A DNA stretch of 9,231 nucleotides from CAZMVU01 sp964569295 (GTDB taxonomy: Bacteria > Hydrogenedentota > Hydrogenedentia > Hydrogenedentales > JAGMZX01), in assembly GCA_964569295.1 (NCBI GenBank), contig CAZMVU010000198.1:1-9231 (forward strand), given 5' to 3'. Of the stretch, positions 1-5,156 are shown piece by piece. The notes below the pieces were generated by a model. It was given only the letters and a program-made list of their open reading frames with translations. It made no database searches and was not told the origin of the DNA. A program made the translations under genes and the position numbers. Every line of letters begins with the position of its first letter. Position 1 is the first letter of the stretch.

Positions 1-157
1 GTGTTGCGGCTCGCGGGTACGCTCGCCCTCCCTGGGATCTCTTGCGGCTCGCGGGTACGCTCGCCCTCCCTGGGGGCTTGCGTTGTGTTCCGGCTCGCGG
101 GGACGCTCGCCCTCCCTGGGGGGGCTTGCGTTGTGTTCCGGCTCGCCCTCGCGGGTC
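1..157. repeat. GC-rich direct-repeat cluster (left)
   Basis: Three near-identical 30-bp cores lie at 7-36, 45-74 and 91-120. Each begins CGGCTCGCGGG and ends CGCCCTCCCTGGG. The only core difference is T or G at the base after CGCGGG: T in the first two, G in the third. The linkers differ: 8 bp (ATCTCTTG) between copies 1 and 2, then two related linkers of 16 and 18 bp that share GCTTGCGTTGTGTTC. A fourth, rearranged copy starts at 139 and reads CGGCTCGCCCTCGCGGG, as if an internal segment had been lost. Repeat spacing (38, 46 and 48 bp) is not a consistent multiple of three, so a coding role is unlikely. The same core recurs in the same orientation at the right edge of the window. Its function is unknown; it resembles a dispersed intergenic repeat family. 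Confidence 0.85.
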
Positions 158-179
158 AAGTGTGCGGTGAATAATTGAA

Positions 180-211
180 GGCACGGCCCAAACAAGAGTT
201 TAGGCCGTGCC
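180..211 (-). terminator. Hairpin downstream of oxidoreductase gene
   Basis: A perfect 9-bp inverted repeat, GGCACGGCC (180-188) and GGCCGTGCC (203-211), can be extended across one mismatch by AAAC/GTTT, leaving an AAGA loop. It lies about 100 bp past the stop of the minus-strand oxidoreductase gene. Read on the minus strand it is followed by a T-containing but not uniform tract (TTCAATTATT). It is a plausible transcript end or 3' stabilising hairpin rather than a textbook intrinsic terminator. Confidence 0.5.
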
Positions 212-307
212 ACAGATGCGGGTGAACCCGTTTTTTCGTTACTTGACCTGCAATGTCCAAGGCTTTTTGGGAGCCCGGAGCGGAAACCCGAGCCACGCGA
301 TGGTTTG

Positions 308-1582
308 TCAGCCTAAGTCCGGCACCTCGAAGCCTTTGCGGTATGCACGGGTGAGGAGCGCGTTGGCTTCCTCGTCGCCTTCGAAGGTTTCGGTCTTCGG
401 GTCGAAACGCAGCTTGCGGCCGGTGCGGTAGGCAATGTTGCCAAGGTGACACAAGGCGGCGGCAACGTGCCCTTGCTCGGCGTTGGCGGGTACGGCCGCC
501 GGGTCCTGCGCCTGCACCGCCTTGAGGAAGCCGAGCATGTGGCTCATGGAATAGTCCGGGGATGCTGTCGGCGGATTCTCATCCTCGATTTCGTTGTCGT
601 CCGGATCAAAGAACGTTGTGTCCTTCGAATATCCTTTGGAACCATACAAGGCCACAAACGGTCCACCTTCCGTCGGCCGGTTGCGCACCTCCATGGTGTA
701 GATGGCGCCATCGGCGAAGGTGTAGTGGGTCACGTGGGTGTTGGGCGTTTCGCGGGCGTCCTCGTCATAGCCGAAGATGCCGCCGGTACTCGAAATCTCG
801 GTTGGGAGCCCTTTGTCGAACACCCAATTCACGATGTCCGTGCGGTGCGGCCCGTTGTTGCCGATTTCACCGTTGCCGTAATGCCAGAACCAGTGCCAGT
901 TGTAATGCACGTAGTTGCGGCTGAAAGGCTGTTCGGTGGCCGGCCCCTGCCAGAGTTTCCAGTCGAGGTGCGTGGGCGCCTCTTCGGCCATGGGATATGC
1001 GAAGGCATCGCGGCGGCGGGTGATCATGCTGCGCGCCATGTAGATGTCGCCAATGACGCCATTCTTCGCCCGTTCGACCGCACGCTGCCACTCGGCGTGG
1101 GAGCGGCGCTGCGTGCCATGCTGCAACACGCGCCCGGTCTGCTGCTGCGCATTGACGAGTTGGCGCCCCTCGAAGATGGTGTGTGAAATGGGCTTCTCGC
1201 AGTACACATCCTTGCCGGCCTGCATCGCCCAGATGGCGGCCAGCACATGCCAATGGTTCGGCGTGGCGATGGTAACCGCGTCGATGCCTTCGTTTTCATA
1301 CAGGTCGCGCATATCGGTGTAGGTTTTGGGCTGCTTGCCGGTGAGTTCCTCGAGCTCCTTCGCGCGCTTATCGAGAACTTTTCGGTCCACATCGCACAAG
1401 GCAACCACTTCCGCCAACTTGCACTGCTGCGCGCGTCTCACCAGTCCCCAGCCTTGCCCGCGAAGGCCGACGCCCGCCACCTGTATCCGGTCATTCGCCG
1501 CGACGGCTTTGCTACCCAGGGCAGTCGCCGCCAACGCAGCGCCACCGGCCATGCCAAAAAACTGTCTACGTGTCGTTTTCAT
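308..1582 (-). CDS. Gfo/Idh/MocA family oxidoreductase, Tat-exported
   Basis: Predicted 424-residue NAD(P)-dependent oxidoreductase of the Gfo/Idh/MocA family, which typically acts on sugars or polyols; the substrate cannot be read from sequence. The N-terminus (TRRQFFG at 4-10, then an Ala/Gly-rich segment to about 29) is a twin-arginine signal, implying export of the folded, cofactor-loaded enzyme. A Rossmann fold follows, with the glycine-rich loop GVGLRG at 37-42, an acidic residue after the second strand (CDVD, 63-66), the TPNHWH segment (107-112) and the family EKP motif at 129-131. The C-terminal substrate-side domain carries GNNGPHRTD (241-249) with its likely catalytic His. The start at 1582 is preferred over the upstream in-frame ATG at 1681 because AAAGGAG sits just before it and the Tat signal begins there. 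The gene is transcribed away from its plus-strand neighbour, and a hairpin follows it. Tat-exported members are frequent in planctomycete-like genomes. Confidence 0.93.
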   Translation of the reverse strand: MKTTRRQFFGMAGGAALAATALGSKAVAANDRIQVAGVGLRGQGWGLVRRAQQCKLAEVVALCDVDRKVLDKRAKELEELTGKQPKTYTDMRDLYENEGIDAVTIATPNHWHVLAAIWAMQAGKDVYCEKPISHTIFEGRQLVNAQQQTGRVLQHGTQRRSHAEWQRAVERAKNGVIGDIYMARSMITRRRDAFAYPMAEEAPTHLDWKLWQGPATEQPFSRNYVHYNWHWFWHYGNGEIGNNGPHRTDIVNWVFDKGLPTEISSTGGIFGYDEDARETPNTHVTHYTFADGAIYTMEVRNRPTEGGPFVALYGSKGYSKDTTFFDPDDNEIEDENPPTASPDYSMSHMLGFLKAVQAQDPAAVPANAEQGHVAAALCHLGNIAYRTGRKLRFDPKTETFEGDEEANALLTRAYRKGFEVPDLG

Positions 1583-1814
1583 ACCGTCTCCTTTATGGCG
1601 TTTTCGTGTCTGGCCTCTATCACCTTCGCGCATAGCACCCGCATGTGCCACCGCTCTAACCGGATGTGATCCAGGCCCCATCAGCTAGTTTGAAAGAAAT
1701 CGCGTGCGAATTCAAACGAGCCAGAAAAATAGACCGCCATCATAACGCGGAACGGCCGTTGGATGCGCGGCGCCCCTGCTGAGCAGGGGGATTCCGGTGG
1801 GCCGATCGCATGCG

Positions 1815-1865
1815 GCAGTATACGTTGTGCGTGTTTTAACCCGTCTTCGAGCCTGTGTATACTGC
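1815..1865. promoter_or_regulatory. Paired inverted repeat, GCAGTATAC / GTATACTGC
   Basis: GCAGTATAC (1815-1823) and its exact reverse complement GTATACTGC (1857-1865) are separated by 33 bp. Each arm contains the self-complementary hexamer GTATAC, so each could bind a dimer on its own, with centres 39 bp apart. The right arm overlaps the candidate -10 hexamer of the downstream gene, which is where a repressor or a looping regulator would act. No regulator is encoded beside it, so the operator role is inference from geometry only. Confidence 0.4.
1836..1863 (+). promoter_or_regulatory. Candidate sigma70-type promoter for SGNH gene
   Basis: TTAACC (1836-1841) and TATACT (1858-1863) are separated by 16 bp and match the -35 and -10 consensus at 4 of 6 and 5 of 6 positions. 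Transcription would start near 1870. If correct, this excludes the in-frame GTG at 1855 as start codon, because it lies upstream of the transcript. Confidence 0.4.
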
Positions 1866-1881
1866 GTTGGCGCACCGCCAT

Positions 1882-2946
1882 ATGGAAGCCTTTGGAGATC
1901 CTGTTTTGAACTTGCAACGGCAAACCGGACACTTCGTTACGGGGCGCGTGCGCTTTGTCCTTGCCGTTGTCCTTTTCTGGGTAACCGTTTTCATTATTGC
2001 TGCAGAGGTCGTGACGCGGATTCAGGGGTTTGCACCGTTTCAAGATTACAACCCTTTCGTCGGCCAGGAAGGTGAGCGCATTGTCCGCGACGATCCATAT
2101 TTGGGCTATACGCACCGTCCGGGCCGAATGGTGGTAGCCGGGAAGGTTATGACGCACCTCGACAACACCCTGCGCATTACCCAGCCTCTGGAAGCCTATG
2201 CCCGTGCGGCGGACCGGCCGGAAGTGTGGTTATTCGGGTGTTCGATCACGCACGGCTATGGCTTGAACGACGACGAGACCTTTGCCTGGCAGCTCCAGAA
2301 GAAACTGCCGGAATTCGAAATCGTAAACTTTGGTGTCGAAGGCTATAGCACGGTTCAATCGTTGCTTCAGCTCGAGCGCGCCCTGAAAGAACGGGGCCGC
2401 CCGGAAGCCGCCACGCTGATCTACGGTAAGTTTCACGATGAGCGCAGCATTCTGTCGCGCAACTGGTGGAAAGACAACATGAAACTTTGGGATTATGTCG
2501 CGTCTTCCCAACCCTGCGCACGCCTGGATGACGAGGGCCGGCTTATGCTGGACTACGTAAAGGATCCCTATCGGTTGTTTCCCCTTGCACGTGTATTGGC
2601 GTTCGTCAACGCGCTCGATGAGATTTATACGGGGTGGCACGATTCCAACATGTCGCAGGCGGCGGTGGGCCGGGCGCTTGTCCTGGAATTCGCGCAGACC
2701 TGCAAGGAGGCCGGCGTGCCTTTCCTGCTCGCCGCGTGGGATTTACCGGGCAGCCTTACCCCGTTGGTCGACTTGTGCGCCAAGAACGACATACCGTCGG
2801 CGTGCGTCGCGGTACCCAGCACACCGGAATACATCGATCCCGCTACGGGGCATCCCAATGCCGACGCCGCACGCGCCATTGCAGCGCACCTGAACACGGC
2901 CCTCGAGCCCTTGTTGCGCCGCTCGCCGGAAGAGGCGCCACGCTGA
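1882..2946 (+). CDS. Membrane-anchored SGNH/GDSL hydrolase-like protein
   Basis: Predicted 354-residue protein with one transmembrane segment near the N-terminus (FVLAVVLFWVTVFIIAA, about residues 25-41) and an SGNH-type domain probably outside the membrane. Block I is GCSITHGYGL, with the candidate nucleophile Ser121. Block II is NFGVEGYST, supplying the oxyanion glycine. Instead of the usual GxND, the third block reads IYGKFHDERS. The C-terminal TGHPNADAA gives the candidate catalytic His324; the usual Asp three residues earlier is not obvious. Such proteins act as esterases or as O-acetyl handlers in polysaccharide modification; the substrate here is unknown. The start is uncertain: GTG 1855 overlaps a probable -10 box, ATG 1882 lacks a Shine-Dalgarno, and TTG 1906 has GGAG eight bases upstream. 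I give the ATG. The stop lies 34 bp from the convergent CoA-transferase gene, with no terminator visible between them. Confidence 0.85.
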   Translation: MEAFGDPVLNLQRQTGHFVTGRVRFVLAVVLFWVTVFIIAAEVVTRIQGFAPFQDYNPFVGQEGERIVRDDPYLGYTHRPGRMVVAGKVMTHLDNTLRITQPLEAYARAADRPEVWLFGCSITHGYGLNDDETFAWQLQKKLPEFEIVNFGVEGYSTVQSLLQLERALKERGRPEAATLIYGKFHDERSILSRNWWKDNMKLWDYVASSQPCARLDDEGRLMLDYVKDPYRLFPLARVLAFVNALDEIYTGWHDSNMSQAAVGRALVLEFAQTCKEAGVPFLLAAWDLPGSLTPLVDLCAKNDIPSACVAVPSTPEYIDPATGHPNADAARAIAAHLNTALEPLLRRSPEEAPR

Positions 2947-2980
2947 CGTACCGGCCACGCCCGCAGCGGCACCCGCGTGT

Positions 2981-4705
2981 CTACGCCGGGGCGTCGGCGC
3001 GCGGCTTCATTTCGAGGCTGAGTTTGTAGTCCTTACCGGATATGGTGCGCGGGTCCACCTCGGGCACATGGCCGTCTTCGGGCAGGACGATGGTCATGCT
3101 GCAGGGCTCGATGATGTCCTTTTGAATATCGATCCCGGGCATGACACGGACCAGCTCGACGCCGCGTTCGGTGAGCTTGAAGGCGCCCACATTGGTGATG
3201 TAGAAGATCTTCTGACCACGGCGCAGGGCCTCGGCGCCATTGAAGGTCACTTCATCGACCTGTTCGACAAACTTGATGGGCCCGGGTTTGGAAATCTTCA
3301 GTTTGCCGTCCACGATTTCCATGTCGGCGTTGGCCATCCAGGTGCCGATGAAAAAGACATGGTCCGCGCAGGTGGTAATGTCGACGAAGCCGCCGGGGCC
3401 AACGTAGTTGATGGCGCCTTCGCCGCGCTTCGAGACATTGATGTTGCCCTGGCTGTCCACCTGTAGAAATCCGAGCACGGTGGCGTCGAGGTGGTCGTAC
3501 ATGCGGCGGAAGGCTTCGGCGGAAGATACGATCTCTTTGGGGTTGACGCCGGCGCCGAAGAAAACGCCCGGCGCCGCCACGCCGCCGAACACGCCGGACT
3601 CGGTGAAGCCGGTGATGTCGTAGAACACGCCCGTTTCGAGCAGCAGGCGCGACACTTCTTCCGGCAGGCCGACGCCGAAGTTCACGAGCGCGTCCTTGTG
3701 CATGTACTCGGCGAAGACCGACGCCGCCAGCCGCGCGGTCACATTGTCCACCTCCGAGCGCTTGGGCGTCACACCGATGAGGCGGTTGATGAAACGTACC
3801 TGCTCGATGCCTTCCTCGAGCGGGGTCTGACTTTCCGTGGTAAACATGAGCCATGGTTTCCGGTGGTACACGGAGCCGGTCTGCTCGGTCTTCGGATAGT
3901 AGACCACCGCATCGACCATATCCGCGGGCAGGAAGATTTCGTCGTAGCCCTCCTCGACGACCTTGCCGACATTCACGATGACCCTGCCGTTGTTTTGCTT
4001 GGCGAGGCGGGCCATCTCGTGGCTTTCACCGAGCATGGCGCACCGCCGCACGTAGATGTTTCCCTTTTTATCGGCGGCGGGCGCGTTGAATAGCGTCACA
4101 TCGAGGGTGGGACAATGGAAGCGGAGCGCGTGGTCGGCGGCCTCGACGTACTGCGGGTAATCGCCGAGTACGGGCGTGCCGCGTCCGCAGCGGGGATCGA
4201 TCACAGTGCCCACGCCCGCTTCGGTCGCGAAGTCGGCCGCGCCGTCCGCCATGGCGGCCAGCAGCAGGATGAAGGCGCCTTGCGGAATGCATTGCAGCTC
4301 GACCTTGCCTTGGTCCCCCAGGCGCAACATGGACTTGAAGGTTTCCATGTGACCGCTGAAGAAGCGCGTCACCAATCCTTCGAGGCCGATTTCTTCCGGG
4401 GTGCCCGGCACCTTGCCGCGCCCGCCAAAGCCGCCCGGCGCGATGATGGTGAGGTTCTCCGGCTTGCCCGTCTCGTGGAACAGCTCGCGCATGGCCCAAT
4501 AAAGAATGCTCGGGCGCATGTTCGCCCCGAGCCCCGTGATGCCCAGGACATCGCCGTCCTTGATGCATTGCCTCACCGCGTCGCGGGGGCCCATGAATTT
4601 CGGGTTATCCGGCAGGGTGTAGGCGTAGTGCGTGTCGCGCTTGTCCCACGTGAGGCGCCAGTGAATGAAGTGCTTTGCGAGTTTGAGTTTGGTCACCAGA
4701 TTCAT
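2981..4705 (-). CDS. Fused alpha/beta acyl-CoA:carboxylate CoA-transferase
   Basis: Predicted 574-residue family I CoA-transferase with both halves in one chain, resembling propionate/acetoacetate-type enzymes that move CoA between short-chain acids in the cytoplasm. The first half starts with the typical MGPRDAVRQCIKDGDVLGITGLG segment (split here as MGPRDAV and KDGDVLGITG, about residues 38-60). The second half has NFGVGLPEEV (about 342-351) and GFTESGVFGG, whose Glu369 matches the glutamate that forms the CoA thioester intermediate. A glycine-rich loop GPGGFVD follows. The frame is open back to an ATG at 4930, but the extra 75 residues look like translated spacer and have no Shine-Dalgarno. 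ATG 4705 begins a basic, family-like lead (MNLVTKLKLAKHF) and has a weak GGGGA ahead of it. No thiolase, dehydrogenase or partner subunit lies beside it, so the substrate and pathway stay open. Confidence 0.9.
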   Translation of the reverse strand: MNLVTKLKLAKHFIHWRLTWDKRDTHYAYTLPDNPKFMGPRDAVRQCIKDGDVLGITGLGANMRPSILYWAMRELFHETGKPENLTIIAPGGFGGRGKVPGTPEEIGLEGLVTRFFSGHMETFKSMLRLGDQGKVELQCIPQGAFILLLAAMADGAADFATEAGVGTVIDPRCGRGTPVLGDYPQYVEAADHALRFHCPTLDVTLFNAPAADKKGNIYVRRCAMLGESHEMARLAKQNNGRVIVNVGKVVEEGYDEIFLPADMVDAVVYYPKTEQTGSVYHRKPWLMFTTESQTPLEEGIEQVRFINRLIGVTPKRSEVDNVTARLAASVFAEYMHKDALVNFGVGLPEEVSRLLLETGVFYDITGFTESGVFGGVAAPGVFFGAGVNPKEIVSSAEAFRRMYDHLDATVLGFLQVDSQGNINVSKRGEGAINYVGPGGFVDITTCADHVFFIGTWMANADMEIVDGKLKISKPGPIKFVEQVDEVTFNGAEALRRGQKIFYITNVGAFKLTERGVELVRVMPGIDIQKDIIEPCSMTIVLPEDGHVPEVDPRTISGKDYKLSLEMKPRADAPA

Positions 4706-4956
4706 GGGGATCCCCGTCCGTATGTATTGAGCCGCATCAACAGCAGGGTTCACGTTTTCGCACGCCCACACATAGGCATCGCGTTCACGCGCTGAATATA
4801 GCATGTTTTGTACATGAACCCATAGACTGGGGCGCGTCTGGGCGTGTTTCACCGGGATGGGCAGCCGGCCGGCGATTGCGTGGTGTCGTGGGTGCGGTTG
4901 CACCGCGCTGCAGGCTTTATCAGTTTTCATTGTTTCGCGGTCTATTCAAGTCTTTA

Positions 4957-4985
4957 TTGACTTTTGAGCCGTGTTATTCAATACT
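4957..4985 (+). promoter_or_regulatory. Sigma70-type promoter for large secreted protein gene
   Basis: TTGACT (4957-4962) and AATACT (4980-4985) are separated by exactly 17 bp and match the consensus hexamers at 5 of 6 and 4 of 6 positions. The start of transcription would fall near 4992, giving a leader of roughly 165 nt before the ATG at 5157. A short inverted repeat, AAGTC/GACTT, straddles the -35. Confidence 0.5.
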
Positions 4986-5051
4986 GGGTGTGAAGCGCCA
5001 TGGAAGCTTTCCGGATGCGCCGCGTGAGTACGGCCGGCAAGTGCGGGCAGC

Positions 5052-5082
5052 CGGCAGTGCCGTATTGCGCAATAAACTGCCG
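5052..5082. repeat. Palindromic element in the leader
   Basis: CGGCAGT (5052-5058) and its exact reverse complement ACTGCCG (5076-5082) enclose a perfect 12-bp palindrome, TATTGCGCAATA (5063-5074). The inner palindrome is offset by 4 bases on one side and 1 on the other. As RNA it folds into a 7-bp stem, a small asymmetric internal loop and a 4-bp stem with a GCGC loop. As DNA it could be a nested operator. It lies about 75 bp before the start codon of the large secreted protein. Confidence 0.6.
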
Positions 5083-5156
5083 CTACAGGTGGTGGCCGTT
5101 GAATTAAACCTTCATGAATGCCCGCGCCCGGATTGGGACCAGTGAGGAGTACGAGT

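Larger units (their letters stand above)
1583..1881. other. Divergent intergenic spacer
   Basis: This 299-bp spacer separates the minus-strand oxidoreductase from the plus-strand SGNH gene, so it should carry promoters for both. On the plus strand I see a candidate sigma70-type promoter and a paired GTATAC inverted repeat, listed separately. A compact hairpin, CCCCTGC (1773-1779) with GCAGGGG (1783-1789), has a three-base loop and no T tract. I found no convincing promoter on the minus strand for the oxidoreductase, only its ribosome-binding site (AAAGGAG) immediately before the start. Open frames crossing this spacer show no recognisable protein content. Confidence 0.6.
4706..5156. other. 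Divergent intergenic spacer with leader elements
   Basis: This 451-bp spacer separates the CoA-transferase (minus) from the large secreted protein (plus). It holds a good plus-strand promoter and a palindromic element in the resulting leader, both listed separately. For the minus strand the best -10-like hexamer is TATATT (4800-4795), with only a poor -35 upstream. Next to it is a short inverted repeat, CATGT (4802-4806) and ACATG (4812-4816), of possible operator type. AAGTC/GACTT (4948-4952 and 4959-4963) overlaps the plus-strand -35. The open frame that extends the CoA-transferase through this region is not supported as coding. Confidence 0.6.

Noticed and set aside
1..157. Possible CRISPR array
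   Set aside because: The intervals between cores are 8, 16 and 18 bp and are themselves repetitive, far from the unique spacers of about 30 bp in CRISPR; no cas genes are present.
219..236. Small hairpin CGGG-TGAA-CCCG followed by six T on the plus strand
   Set aside because: The stem is only 4 bp and there is no plus-strand gene upstream for it to terminate, so I do not call it a terminator.
446..1186. Plus-strand frame of 246 codons opposite the oxidoreductase gene
   Set aside because: Composition is typical of an antisense shadow, with no recognisable motifs, and the opposite strand has a clear full-length enzyme with a ribosome-binding site.
1681..2157. Minus-strand frame of 158 codons across the spacer and the SGNH gene start
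   Set aside because: No domain, no ribosome-binding site, and it overlaps the transmembrane segment and the promoter of a better-supported gene.
3491..4795. Plus-strand frames at 3491-4093 and 4115-4795 opposite the CoA-transferase
   Set aside because: They are rich in His, Arg and Ala without any domain pattern and overlap a strongly supported gene; high-GC shadows.
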